A DNA stretch of 64,000 nt from Glycomyces sp. TRM65418 (GCF_019710475.1 NZ_JAJFAX010000006.1:62001-126000); one strand, 5' to 3'; shown: positions 49,159-58,836, counted from the stretch's first letter. Numbers and translations are program-made. Notes: generated from the sequence alone by a model not told the origin.

Positions 49159-51110
49159 CCGCTCCGCACCAGCGAGGCGACCTCCTCGCCCTCACCCCCG
49201 ACGCCCTCGCGGCCCTCGCCAACCGCGGCCTCGTCAAACGCGCCGCCAAGGACCTCGACGCCGGGGTCGTCCCCGCCATCACGCTCGCCGACGGGACGCT
49301 CACCGCCGTCTTCCCCGACGGCGCCGAAGCGACGCTGCCGGCCGAAGGCGGACTCGAAGCCGCCGCCTGCACCTGCGGCGCGACGGGCAAATGCCGCCAC
49401 CGCGTCGGCGCGGTCCTCGCCTACCAGCGCGAACAGGACGCGCCCCGAGGGGACGACGAGACCCCCGCCGAGATCGCCGACCCGGGCGCGATCACCGACG
49501 AGCAACTGCGCGAAGCCCTCGGCCACCACGCGCTCAAGGCCGCCGAGCAGACCCGCCGCGCCGGATACACCGCCCGCCTCGTCCGGCCCGGCGTCGACCG
49601 GCCCGCCGTCGCCGAACTGCCCGCCGCCACGGTGAGCTTCCTCGTCCCCGGCCTCGGCTACGTCCACACCGACGCCACCGGTCCCGCCCGCGACACCGCG
49701 ATCGTCCTCGCCGTGTGGGCCTTCCGCGAAGCGGCGGCGGACGCCGCCACCGTGAGCGTCGGCGGCGGCGCCGAATCGGACGGCCTCGCCGAAGCGCTCG
49801 CCCTCGCCGAACGCGTCCTCCTCGACGGCGCGGTCGGCGCGGACGGCGTCCTGCGCGCCGCCCTCCAACGCGAGTCCAAGGCCCTCACCCGCCGCCGCGC
49901 CCACTGGCCCGCCGGCGCGGTCGACGACCTCGTCGACCAGCTCCAGCGCTACGAGGACCGCTCCGCCGCCTACGACCCCCAGCGCGTCGCCGCCCTGCTC
50001 GCCGAACTCCCCGCCCGCGCCCGGGCCGCCCGCCGCAGTACCGCTGAACGACACGCAGGCGGCACCCCCGCGGCCCAGGTCCTCGGCAGCGAGGAGGCCG
50101 CCGCCACGCCGCTCACCCTCGTGCGGCTCACCGCCCTCGGCGCGCGCGTGGGCACGGAGGGCGACACCCGCACGCTCGAGCTCTACCTCGCCCAGCCCGA
50201 GACCGGCATGGTCCTCGCCGTCCGGCGCGACTGGCCCGTGACCGAGAACGACGCGCTCACCGGCCCCGAACTCGCCGGCCGCCGCCTCGGCGGGTGCAGG
50301 ATCGGCGCGCTGGCCTCGGGGAACACCGTCACCGAAGCCGCCTCCCGCACCGCGGCACGCGCGCTCAAGCTCGGAACCGGCCGCCTCGCCAAGACCCAGG
50401 TGCTCCCGCTCGGCACGGCCTGGGACGACCTCCCGGCCTCCCTGCGCGCCACCGATCTCGACGCCCTGGCCGCCGAACTCGCCGACCGGCCGCCCGCGTT
50501 GGTGCGGCCCCGCGTCGCGGCCGAGTCCCTGCGCGTCATCGTCGTCGAATCGGCCCGGCACCTCGGCTACGACCCGGCCTCCCAGTCCCTCGAAGCCCTG
50601 ATCGAGGCCCCCGGCGGCGGCACGGCCCGCCTGCGCCTGGTGCACCGGGCCGCCGCGCCCGGCGCGCTCGAAGCCGTCGAGCGCGCCCTCACCGGCGAGC
50701 TCCTCGCCGTCGCCGGGCACGTGCGCCGGCACCGCGGCGAGCTCATCGTCGAACCGACCGCCCTGCTCACGCCCCGCGGCCCGGTCGTCCCCGACCTCGC
50801 CCCGGGGGACGACGCCGCCGACCTCGCCGCGGGCGGCGAAGCGCGCCCCGCCGACTCGGTCGCGGCCGCGATCGAAGGCGCGCTCACTGCCTGCGCGGAC
50901 CTCGCCCACCAGGGTCTCCGCCGCTCCCGCGAGCCCTCGCGCGCCCGCGTCGAGTCCGCCGCGGCCGAGCTGCAACGCGTGGGACTCCAAAGGGCGGCAA
51001 GCGATTTCGTTCAGTTGTCCAAAGCGTTGGGGGAGGAGGACGACGCCGCGAAGACCGCGGCCTGGACCGCCGCCGCCGTCCGGATCCTCGTCACCGCTGA
51101 GCTACACTGA
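49155..51110 (+). CDS. SWIM zinc-finger protein (YehQ-like)
   Basis: 651 residues from GTG 49155, overlapping the VWA stop. The SWIM motif CxCx5CxH is complete (C72, C74, C80, H82). SWIM fingers bind nucleic acid or protein. The remaining about 560 residues are Ala/Arg-rich and otherwise unrecognised. Equivalent to E. coli YehQ. Last gene of the cassette. Two weak stems (51116-51129 and 51144-51160) follow in the 180-nt gap to the malic enzyme. Confidence 0.88.
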   Translation: MTAPHQRGDLLALTPDALAALANRGLVKRAAKDLDAGVVPAITLADGTLTAVFPDGAEATLPAEGGLEAAACTCGATGKCRHRVGAVLAYQREQDAPRGDDETPAEIADPGAITDEQLREALGHHALKAAEQTRRAGYTARLVRPGVDRPAVAELPAATVSFLVPGLGYVHTDATGPARDTAIVLAVWAFREAAADAATVSVGGGAESDGLAEALALAERVLLDGAVGADGVLRAALQRESKALTRRRAHWPAGAVDDLVDQLQRYEDRSAAYDPQRVAALLAELPARARAARRSTAERHAGGTPAAQVLGSEEAAATPLTLVRLTALGARVGTEGDTRTLELYLAQPETGMVLAVRRDWPVTENDALTGPELAGRRLGGCRIGALASGNTVTEAASRTAARALKLGTGRLAKTQVLPLGTAWDDLPASLRATDLDALAAELADRPPALVRPRVAAESLRVIVVESARHLGYDPASQSLEALIEAPGGGTARLRLVHRAAAPGALEAVERALTGELLAVAGHVRRHRGELIVEPTALLTPRGPVVPDLAPGDDAADLAAGGEARPADSVAAAIEGALTACADLAHQGLRRSREPSRARVESAAAELQRVGLQRAASDFVQLSKALGEEDDAAKTAAWTAAAVRILVTAELH

Positions 51111-51290
51111 CGGTTCTGGGCGATCCCAGTCTCGGCGCAGTTCGCGGACCATAAGTCCGCCGTCTTGGCGCCGCCTGCAGTCTCGGCGCCGCTTGCAAGC
51201 CATACGCGCGCACTGTCGAATTCCAGCCGCTCGAATCTCCAGCGGAGCCATCGTTTCGCGTTCGCAGAGTCGGCGATCATCATCGAAGCA

Positions 51291-52454
<1,164 letters not shown>

Positions 52455-52469
52455 GCCGACCGCAGGGTG

Positions 52470-52490
52470 GTCCGGCGCCCCGCCGGGCCG
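52470..52490 (+). terminator. Bidirectional terminator between malic enzyme and ADP-ribosylglycohydrolase
   Basis: GGTCCGGCG and CGCCGGGCC form a 9-bp stem (one T/G pair) with a 3-nt loop in the 37-nt gap between convergent genes. Confidence 0.55.
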
Positions 52491-52491
52491 C

Positions 52492-53445
52492 CTACGCGGC
52501 GGCCATCAGGTCCGCGAGCGTCGCGATCACGTCGCGTCCCTCCACTTGGGACGCCCACTCGATCGGCAGCGCCGCGTGGCCGTACGCCGCGCCGTAGAGG
52601 TTCCCGAGGATCGCGCCGGTGGAGTCGGAGTCGCCGCCGTGGCTCACGGCCGCGGTGAGCCCGGCGCGCACGTCGTCGGTCCCGAGCAGGCAGTACACCG
52701 CGATCGCCAGGGCCTCCTCCGCGATCCAGCCCTCGCCGAGCGGCGTGCACGTGTTCGGCCCGGGCGGGACGTTCCCGGCCAGCGCGTACGCCCTCTGGAG
52801 GAGGTCCGCGGTCTCCGAGCGGTCGAGGCCGCCGCGCAGGTGCAGCAGGGTGTCGGAGACCGCGCGCTGCGGGCTGACACCGTTCGTCAAGTGCGCCACG
52901 ATCATCGCGAACGCGCCCGCCGAGGCCCCGGCGGTCGGGTGCCCGTGGGTGAGCGCCGAGCACTGCTCGGCCAGGTCGAAGGCCTGTTCGGGCGGGAAGC
53001 GCAGCCCGAACGGCGCCGAGCGCATGACGGTGCCGCAGCCCTTCGAGTTCGGGTTCACGCCCGGCCGCGCGCCGTCCTTGAGCCCGGAGAGGCAGGCGTT
53101 GCCCGGCGCGCGGCGCGCGTACAGCCACGGCTGGGCCGCCAGGCCCTCGGAACCCATGGGCGGCATGGGCTCCCGCTGCGTCTCCAGCCACCGCAGATAG
53201 GCGAGGCGCACCTGCTCGACCTCCTCGCCCGGTGCGGCGAGCAGCAGCCCTTCGGCGGTGAACAGGGTCATCTGGGTGTCGTCGGAGATCCGGTTGCCGA
53301 GCATCCGATCGACCCCCTGCGGCCCGAACCGCCGCTGAATGGACTCCCAGCGGTCGAATTCCACCTGGTAGCCGAGGGCGTCGCCCACCGCGCCCCCGAC
53401 GAGGCACCCGAGTACGCGGTCGTGTCGCGAGATCGCTGCAGTCAC
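52492..53445 (-). CDS. ADP-ribosylglycohydrolase family protein
   Basis: 317 residues from GTG 53445. Di-metal ARH/DraG fold: 'CLVGGAVGDALGYQVEF', 'ISDDTQMTLFTAEGLL', 'SALTHGHPTAGASAGAFA' and 'AAVSHGGDSDSTGAILGNLYGAAYG', so all metal-binding Asp/Glu/Thr positions appear present. Such enzymes remove ADP-ribose from proteins, nucleic acids or small molecules. No ADP-ribosyltransferase is visible nearby. A TAGAAT hexamer 6 nt upstream indicates a leaderless message. Confidence 0.92.
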   Translation of the reverse strand: MTAAISRHDRVLGCLVGGAVGDALGYQVEFDRWESIQRRFGPQGVDRMLGNRISDDTQMTLFTAEGLLLAAPGEEVEQVRLAYLRWLETQREPMPPMGSEGLAAQPWLYARRAPGNACLSGLKDGARPGVNPNSKGCGTVMRSAPFGLRFPPEQAFDLAEQCSALTHGHPTAGASAGAFAMIVAHLTNGVSPQRAVSDTLLHLRGGLDRSETADLLQRAYALAGNVPPGPNTCTPLGEGWIAEEALAIAVYCLLGTDDVRAGLTAAVSHGGDSDSTGAILGNLYGAAYGHAALPIEWASQVEGRDVIATLADLMAAA

Positions 53446-53451
53446 GCGGGA

Positions 53452-53457
53452 ATTCTA
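53452..53457 (-). promoter_or_regulatory. -10 hexamer of the leaderless ADP-ribosylglycohydrolase promoter
   Basis: Minus-strand TAGAAT ends 6 nt before GTG 53445. Close to the TATAAT consensus. Confidence 0.6.
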
Positions 53458-53485
53458 TGGCCCCCATGCACGTCGCGCCAGGCCC

Positions 53486-53518
53486 TGCCGCGGGCGTCCG
53501 AAGCGGACGCCCGCGGCA
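53486..53518 (-). terminator. Terminator of the alpha/beta hydrolase gene
   Basis: Perfect 15-bp stem (53486-53500 / 53504-53518) with a 3-nt loop, 8 nt beyond the hydrolase stop on the minus strand. Confidence 0.8.
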
Positions 53519-53526
53519 CGGCCGGT

Positions 53527-54453
53527 TCAGTCTGACGCGCGTTCGACGATCTCGCGGGTCGCCTGGACGATGTCGTCGGCACGGTCGCTGATGAGGCGGG
53601 TGTGGTCGGTGTCGTGGAGCACCCGCTGCTCGCCGCGGGTCACCGAGCCGGCCAGGTTCGCGTCGAGCCGCGTCTTGCCCTCGTGGATCGCCTGCAGCGT
53701 CTCCTCGGTCATGAGCGCCTGCTGGTTGGGGTCCACGCCCAGCGGTGTGAAGGCGACGACCGGAACGTCCGGGACGCCGGGGCCGGCCTGGAGTTCCTCC
53801 GCGATCGCGACCAGCGTCCCGCGCTCGGCCATGCCGACGCGGATCCACGCCTCGCTCGCGTGGTAGCCGGCCACGGCCTCCCGCACGTCCTCGGGATAGT
53901 CCGGGTACATCGCGGCGACCATGTCGCGCATGAACGGCAGGGCCTGCCGCAGCTGCTCGGCGGTGGGCGCCATCGCCTCGCCCGCGGCCAGGCCGCCCTC
54001 GGCGGGCATGTGGTCGTCCCACTCGCGGTGGAAGGCGTCGAGCCAGACCAGCCCGGCGACCTCGCCGGGGAAGTCCTGCGCGAACCGGAACGCGTACGCT
54101 CCGCCGAGGGAATGGGCGACCAGCACGTACGGGCCGGGAACGCCCCGGGCGCGGAGCAGCTCGCGCAGCTCCGCGGCGACGGACTCGGCGGTGCGCGGCA
54201 GCGGGAGCGGATCGCTGTAACCCGACCCGCCGCGGTCGTACACCACGGCGGTGGTGAACTCGGCGACCCGCTGCTGGAGGCCGTAGTAGTTGAGCCCGAT
54301 CGCGCTGGCGCCGGGGAGGAAGACGACGGCGGGACCGCCGGTGCCGGAGGTGTGGATGTAGATCCGGCGGCCGTCGATCTCCTGGAAGCCGCCGACCGGG
54401 GGAGTGTGCTGGGAGGCGAAGTCGCCGTTGGCGGAAGTGTGGTTCTCGTTCAT
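53527..54453 (-). CDS. Alpha/beta-fold hydrolase
   Basis: 308 residues from ATG 54453. Nucleophile elbow VAHSLGG (Ser115), oxyanion segment 'VVFLPGASAIGLNYYG', 'VVYDRGGSGYSDPL', and the catalytic His in 'DTDHTRLI'. No signal peptide. Substrate unknown; sequence style is like haloperoxidase/esterase groups. A three-fold 11-nt direct repeat lies 24-53 nt upstream and may be its control site. A longer in-frame reading to 54843 overlaps this repeat and the pseudogene and is rejected. Confidence 0.9.
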   Translation of the reverse strand: MNENHTSANGDFASQHTPPVGGFQEIDGRRIYIHTSGTGGPAVVFLPGASAIGLNYYGLQQRVAEFTTAVVYDRGGSGYSDPLPLPRTAESVAAELRELLRARGVPGPYVLVAHSLGGAYAFRFAQDFPGEVAGLVWLDAFHREWDDHMPAEGGLAAGEAMAPTAEQLRQALPFMRDMVAAMYPDYPEDVREAVAGYHASEAWIRVGMAERGTLVAIAEELQAGPGVPDVPVVAFTPLGVDPNQQALMTEETLQAIHEGKTRLDANLAGSVTRGEQRVLHDTDHTRLISDRADDIVQATREIVERASD

Positions 54454-54476
54454 GCGGACAACTGTCGAGGGTCGGC

Positions 54477-54506
54477 CTGACACGGCCCTGACACGGTGCT
54501 GACATG
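54477..54506. promoter_or_regulatory. Three direct repeats with 11-nt period
   Basis: CTGACACGG at 54477 and 54488 and CTGACATG at 54499 (minus strand: TGTCAG every 11 nt). One helical turn spacing is typical of OmpR/PhoP-type and SARP regulator sites. It sits where the hydrolase -35 region should be. Confidence 0.6.
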
Positions 54507-54590
54507 TTCGCCCCCTTGGATTCTCGACGGCCGTGCCGGGTTCGGCGGCGCCGCTGGGGCGGCGGGAGGGACCAGGATGAGGGGTGCCTC

Positions 54591-54972
54591 CACGCTTCGT
54601 CGTTCGGTGCGGCGGCGGCCGCGTACGCCGAGCACCGTCCGGATCACGCGCGGGCCGCGGTGCGCTGGGCGCTCGAACACGCGCCCGGTCTGCGCGTGCT
54701 GGACCTCGGCGCCGGCACCTGTCGGGCACCGGCCCCGACGCCCGGTTCGGCTCACCGGAGCAGAACGAGTTCCCACACGGCCGGCACCGGCCCGCGGAGT
54801 CGCTCGCCGCGACGCTCGCCACGCGCGCGGGGATGCTCGTCATGCCGGAGGAGGAGCGGGCCGCCGCCCTGGACCGGATCCGCGCCTACCTCGCGGGCCG
54901 ACCGGAAACCGCCGACGGGGAGTGCACGCTCCCGATGCCGACCGGCGTGCTCCGCGTCCGGCGGCTCTCGGG
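54591..54972 (+). pseudogene. Decayed class I methyltransferase
   Basis: One frame (from 54591) reads SSFGAAAAAYAEHRPDHARAA... up to 'LRVLDLGAGT' (54699-54719), a methyltransferase N-terminus with motif I. From 54743 another frame reads 'FGSPEQNEF', 'LVMPEEERAAALDRIRAYLA', 'TADGECTLPMPTGVLRVRRL', the usual C-terminus of the same family. The middle of the protein (about 100 residues or more) is missing and the two ends are out of frame. A deletion with frameshift is the simplest reading. Confidence 0.75.
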
Positions 54973-55088
54973 GACGTCGCCGCCCGGTATCGCGTGTCGG
55001 CCGGCGATCCGAGCTGCCGCGTGCCTCCTCGGCGTCATTCCCCCGCAACGGGGTTCGCCCTGCTCAAGGGGCTCCGGCCGCCGGCCTC

Positions 55089-55117
55089 TTGACTGAGTGA
55101 CCGTTAACATGCAGAAT
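55089..55117 (+). promoter_or_regulatory. Promoter of the arabinofuranosidase gene
   Basis: TTGACT (55089-55094), 17 nt, CAGAAT (55112-55117). The -35 is near consensus. Predicted leader of about 30 nt to ATG 55156. Confidence 0.55.
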
Positions 55118-55155
55118 ACATCGACATGTTTCACCGCCTAAGAGGACGGGAGCCG

Positions 55156-57633
55156 ATGCAGCCTCCGATCAGAATCCGCACCATGGCCGCGGCGGGAGCC
55201 GCCGCCGTGGTGCTCACCTCGCTGTCCGCCGCCGAGGCCTCCGCGAACGAGGCCGACGCGAGCATCAAAGTGGACCTCGCCGCCGCCACCGACATCTCCG
55301 ACGAGCTCTACGGCCTGTTCTACGAGGACATCAACCACGCCGCCGACGGCGGGCTCTACGCCGAGCTGGTCCAGAACCGCTCGTTCGAGTTCACCGCCGC
55401 CGACGAACCCTCCTACACGCCGCTCACGGCCTGGGAGGCCCTCAGCGGCTCGGTCGCGGTCGAGTCCGCCGACCCCCTCAACGGGAACAACCCCACGTAC
55501 ATCAGCGCGACCGCCGGGACCGCGATCGTCAACGCCGGCTACAACACCGGGATGGCCTTCACCGAAGGCGCGTCCTACGACTTCAGCGTCTGGGCGAACG
55601 CCGACGCCGCCACCGAACTGCAGGTCGCCCTCGTCGACGCCGAGGGCACCGCCCTCGCCGCACCCGCGCTCGTCCCCATCTCGGGCGCGGGGGAGTGGGC
55701 GAAGGCCGAAGTCGTCCTCACCGCCGACGCGACCAGCACCACCGGCCGCCTCATGGTCACCGCCGCGGGCCCGGTGAGCCTCGACATGGTCTCGCTCTTC
55801 CCGCAGGACACGTTCCTCGGCCGCGAGAACGGCCTCCGCAAGGACCTCGCCGAACTCATCGCCGACCTCGAGCCCTCGTTCCTGCGCTTCCCGGGCGGCT
55901 GCATCGTGAACACGGGCTCCTTCGACCCCGACAGCCGCGAGCGCGCCTACAACTGGAAGGACACCGTCGGCCCCGTCGAGGAGCGCAAGGCCAACCACAA
56001 CTTCTGGGGCTACCACCAGAGCTACGGCCTCGGCTACTTCGAGTACTTCCAGTTCGCCGAGGACCTCGGCGCGGAGCCCGTGCCCGTCGTCCCGGTCGGC
56101 GTGACCGGCTGCGGCGACTCGCCCGAGATCACCGACCCGGCCGAACTCGAGCGCTGGGTCCAGGACACGCTCGACCTCATCGAGTTCGCCAACGGGCCCG
56201 TCGACTCCGAATGGGGTTCGCTGCGCGCCGAGATGGGCCACCCCGAGCCGTTCGGCCTGGAGAAGATCGGCCTCGGCAACGAGGAGTACAAGGAGCAGTT
56301 CTACGCGAACTACCCGGCCTTCCACGACGCCGTCCGCGAGGCGTACCCGGACATCGAGATCATCGCCAACTCCGGTGTGGACGACTCCGGCGCGGTCTTC
56401 GACCGCAGCTGGGAGTTCGCCCGCGAGCAGGGCGCCGACCTCGTGGACGAGCACTACTACAACGCGCCGGAGTGGTTCTTCGCCAACAACGACCGCTACG
56501 ACTCCTACGACCGGACGGGCCCGCACGTGTTCGTCGGCGAGTACGCCTCGCTCTCGAACACCTGGTGGAGCGCCCTCTCCGAGGCCTCCTACCTGACGGG
56601 CATCGAACGCAACGGCGACGTGGTCGACATGGCCTCCTACGCGCCGCTGCTGTCCAACATCGACTACGTCGACTGGGCGCCGGACATGATCTGGTTCGAC
56701 AACCACCGCACGGTCAAGTCCGCCAGTTACGAAGTGCAGCAGCTGTTCGGCACCCACGCGGGCGACCAGGTATTCGCCTCGCAGGTGGAGGCGGACCCGA
56801 TCGTCTCGCCCGACATCGCGGGCGGCATCGGCCTCGCCACCTGGAACACCGCCGCGGCCTATGACGACGTGAAGGTGACCGCGGCCGACGGCTCGGTCCT
56901 GTTCGAGGACGACTTCGCCACCGGCAGCGACGGCTGGACGCCCGGCGGCAACGCCGCGGGCGTATGGGAGGTCGCGGATGGCGCGTACACCCAGACCGCG
57001 CTCGTCGAGGACGCCCGCAGCACGGCCGGTTCGGCCGACTGGTCGAACTACACGATGGAGCTCAAGGCCACGAAGACCGCCGGCAGCGAAGGCTTCCTGG
57101 TGATGTTCGGCGTCGAAGGGTCGGACGACTACTACTGGTGGAACCTCGGCGGCTGGAACAACACCACCAGCGCGGTCGAGAAGGCCACCAACGGTGGCAA
57201 GTCCACGCTGGTCAACCACGACACCGTGATCGAGACCGGCCGCACCTACGACCTGAAGATCGAGGTCGAGGGCCGCACCATCACCGGCTACGTGGACGGC
57301 GAGCAGGCCTTCAGCGTGGTCGACGAGCAGCGGATCGAACCGCTCTACCAGGTCGTCACCCGCGACGAGGACACCGGCGAGATCACCCTGAAAGTGGTGA
57401 ACGCCCAGGACCGGGCCGTCACCACGGACGTGGAGCTCGAAGGGCAGCGCCTCAAGCACAAGGCCGAGGTCACGACGATCGCGTGCGACCCGGGCTGCGA
57501 CAACCTCCTCGGCGAGGACCAGGTCGTCTACCCCGTGACCGAGACCGTGAAGGGCCTCGGCAACGAGTTCACCTACGAGTTCGAGCCGTACTCGGTCACG
57601 TTCATCACCTTGACCCCGAAGGGCAAGCGCTAG
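55156..57633 (+). CDS. Secreted GH51-type alpha-L-arabinofuranosidase
   Basis: 825 residues from ATG 55156 (GGGAG/GAGGA upstream; an ATG at 55126 has no ribosome-binding site). Sec signal peptide about 1-32 (RIRTMAAAGAAAVVLTSL, then ASA-NE). A carbohydrate-binding-like beta domain (about 65-225) precedes the TIM barrel: 'FLRFPGGCIVNTGSF', acid/base Glu in 'GLGNEEY' (about 376) and nucleophile Glu in 'VFVGEYA' (about 462). A further jelly-roll domain (about 575-720, 'LFEDDFATGSDGW', 'YYWWNLGGWNNT') is inserted before the final beta sandwich. Removes arabinose from plant arabinoxylan or arabinan outside the cell. Confidence 0.9.
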   Translation: MQPPIRIRTMAAAGAAAVVLTSLSAAEASANEADASIKVDLAAATDISDELYGLFYEDINHAADGGLYAELVQNRSFEFTAADEPSYTPLTAWEALSGSVAVESADPLNGNNPTYISATAGTAIVNAGYNTGMAFTEGASYDFSVWANADAATELQVALVDAEGTALAAPALVPISGAGEWAKAEVVLTADATSTTGRLMVTAAGPVSLDMVSLFPQDTFLGRENGLRKDLAELIADLEPSFLRFPGGCIVNTGSFDPDSRERAYNWKDTVGPVEERKANHNFWGYHQSYGLGYFEYFQFAEDLGAEPVPVVPVGVTGCGDSPEITDPAELERWVQDTLDLIEFANGPVDSEWGSLRAEMGHPEPFGLEKIGLGNEEYKEQFYANYPAFHDAVREAYPDIEIIANSGVDDSGAVFDRSWEFAREQGADLVDEHYYNAPEWFFANNDRYDSYDRTGPHVFVGEYASLSNTWWSALSEASYLTGIERNGDVVDMASYAPLLSNIDYVDWAPDMIWFDNHRTVKSASYEVQQLFGTHAGDQVFASQVEADPIVSPDIAGGIGLATWNTAAAYDDVKVTAADGSVLFEDDFATGSDGWTPGGNAAGVWEVADGAYTQTALVEDARSTAGSADWSNYTMELKATKTAGSEGFLVMFGVEGSDDYYWWNLGGWNNTTSAVEKATNGGKSTLVNHDTVIETGRTYDLKIEVEGRTITGYVDGEQAFSVVDEQRIEPLYQVVTRDEDTGEITLKVVNAQDRAVTTDVELEGQRLKHKAEVTTIACDPGCDNLLGEDQVVYPVTETVKGLGNEFTYEFEPYSVTFITLTPKGKR

Positions 57634-57639
57634 AACCGA

Positions 57640-57681
57640 AACGAGTGCGGCCCCGGACGGGAGTCCGGGGCCGCACTCGTT
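57640..57681 (+). terminator. Bidirectional terminator between arabinofuranosidase and ctaA
   Basis: Perfect 19-bp stem (57640-57658 / 57663-57681) with loop GGGA between two convergent genes. Both ends are AA/TT. Confidence 0.88.
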
Positions 57682-57694
57682 GTCGCAGCCTGGT

Positions 57695-58672
57695 TCAGGC
57701 CACGGGTTCGGGTTCGACGATCCTGTCGCCTTCGCGGTCGCCGTGGATCTCGTAGTGCAGCGGCTGGACGCCTTCGACCTGCGGTCGGCGCTTTCTCAGG
57801 CTGAACGGCACCGCGACCGCCGCGACCCACAGGACGCCCGCGCCCAGCATGTGCATCCCGACCAGCAGCGCCGGCAGGTCCAGGTAGTACTGCGTGTAGC
57901 CGATGACCCCCTGCAGGAGCTCGACCGCCAGCAGCGCGTAGGCCGCGCGCTTCGCCGTCTCCGGCGCCTTCACCGCGTGCAGCGCCGCGATCAACGCGAC
58001 GGTCATGCCCAGCAGCAGCCACACCAGGTCCGCGTGCAGCTGCGACATCAGTTCGGGGTCCATGCCGTTGCGCGGGGTGTCCGCGTCGCCCGCGTGCGGG
58101 CCCGAGCCCGTGACCACCACGCCGAGCACGATCACCGCGCCGGCGACCGCCACGAGCCAACGGGCCAGCAGTGTCACCGCTCGCGGCACCAGCGGCACCA
58201 CCGCGCCGTCCGGCTCGCCCGAGCGGAGGTACAGCGCGACGGAGATCGCCACGAGCGGGATCGAGGCCAGGAAGTGCAGGCCCACCACCCACGGGTTGAG
58301 GTTCGTCCAGACGGTGATCCCGCCGATGACCGCCTGCGCCGGGACGTACAGCAGCCCCGCCGCCGCGAGCTTCACCAGCGACATCCGCCGCGGCACCCGC
58401 AGCCACGCCGCCAGCAGCGCGCCCACGGCGACCGCGATGAGCACCCCCGTCAGGGCCCGGTTCCCGAACTCGATCGCCCCGTAGATCCCCATCTCAGGGG
58501 TCGCCACCAGGGAATCAGCGGTGCACTTGGGCCACTCGGGGCAGCCCAGGCCCGACTCGGTCAGGCGCACGGCGCCGCCGGTCACGATGATGCCGACGTT
58601 CGCGATCACACTGGCCAGCGCCCACCGGCGCACCGCGCCCGGGCGGGCGAACCACCGCTGCAACAGGTTCAC
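57695..58672 (-). CDS. ctaA: Heme A synthase (COX15/CtaA)
   Basis: 325 residues from GTG 58672, eight transmembrane helices. 'GGAVRLTESGLGCPEWPKC' with the paired Cys, 'EFGNRALTG', and heme-ligand His candidates in 'VGLHFLASI', 'QLHADLVWLL' and 'GMHMLGAGVLW'. Converts heme O (from CtaB) to heme A for cytochrome aa3. Divergent from sufR across a 164-nt region that carries an iron-box-like site. Confidence 0.94.
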   Translation of the reverse strand: MNLLQRWFARPGAVRRWALASVIANVGIIVTGGAVRLTESGLGCPEWPKCTADSLVATPEMGIYGAIEFGNRALTGVLIAVAVGALLAAWLRVPRRMSLVKLAAAGLLYVPAQAVIGGITVWTNLNPWVVGLHFLASIPLVAISVALYLRSGEPDGAVVPLVPRAVTLLARWLVAVAGAVIVLGVVVTGSGPHAGDADTPRNGMDPELMSQLHADLVWLLLGMTVALIAALHAVKAPETAKRAAYALLAVELLQGVIGYTQYYLDLPALLVGMHMLGAGVLWVAAVAVPFSLRKRRPQVEGVQPLHYEIHGDREGDRIVEPEPVA

Positions 58673-58678
58673 GCGGCG

Positions 58679-58684
58679 AATCTA
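58679..58684 (-). promoter_or_regulatory. -10 hexamer of a leaderless ctaA promoter
   Basis: Minus-strand TAGATT ends 6 nt before GTG 58672. Confidence 0.5.
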
Positions 58685-58734
58685 TCCCCGGGCCCGCTCC
58701 GCGCCTCGGCCCGGGTCTCGCAGTGTGGGCTGGC

Positions 58735-58763
58735 ACCGTACTTGCGCACGTGAGGTTAGGCAA
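58735..58763 (-). promoter_or_regulatory. Second possible ctaA promoter
   Basis: Minus strand TTGCCT (58763-58758), 17 nt, TACGGT (58740-58735). The iron-box-like site covers its -35. Confidence 0.4.
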
Positions 58764-58769
58764 CCCTGC
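58751..58769. promoter_or_regulatory. DtxR/IdeR-type iron box candidate
   Basis: TGAGGTTAGGCAACCCTGC matches 14 of 19 positions of the actinobacterial iron box TTAGGTTAGGCTAACCTAA, including the GGTTAGGC core. It lies between the divergent ctaA and sufR genes. Confidence 0.6.
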
Positions 58770-58824
58770 GTGCCCGGTCTCACCGTCGGCCGTCTCGACG
58801 TGCCGGAGCGAATTAAGTAACATT

Positions 58825-58830
58825 TACCTT
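58825..58830 (+). promoter_or_regulatory. -10 hexamer of the leaderless sufR promoter
   Basis: TACCTT ends 6 nt before ATG 58837. A GTG at 58831 would abut the hexamer and is unlikely as start. Confidence 0.55.
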
Positions 58831-58836
58831 GTGGAA

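Noticed and set aside
53454..54843. Longer N-terminus for the alpha/beta hydrolase
   Set aside because: The extension reads through the direct repeats and the antisense of the methyltransferase pseudogene and is not hydrolase-like.
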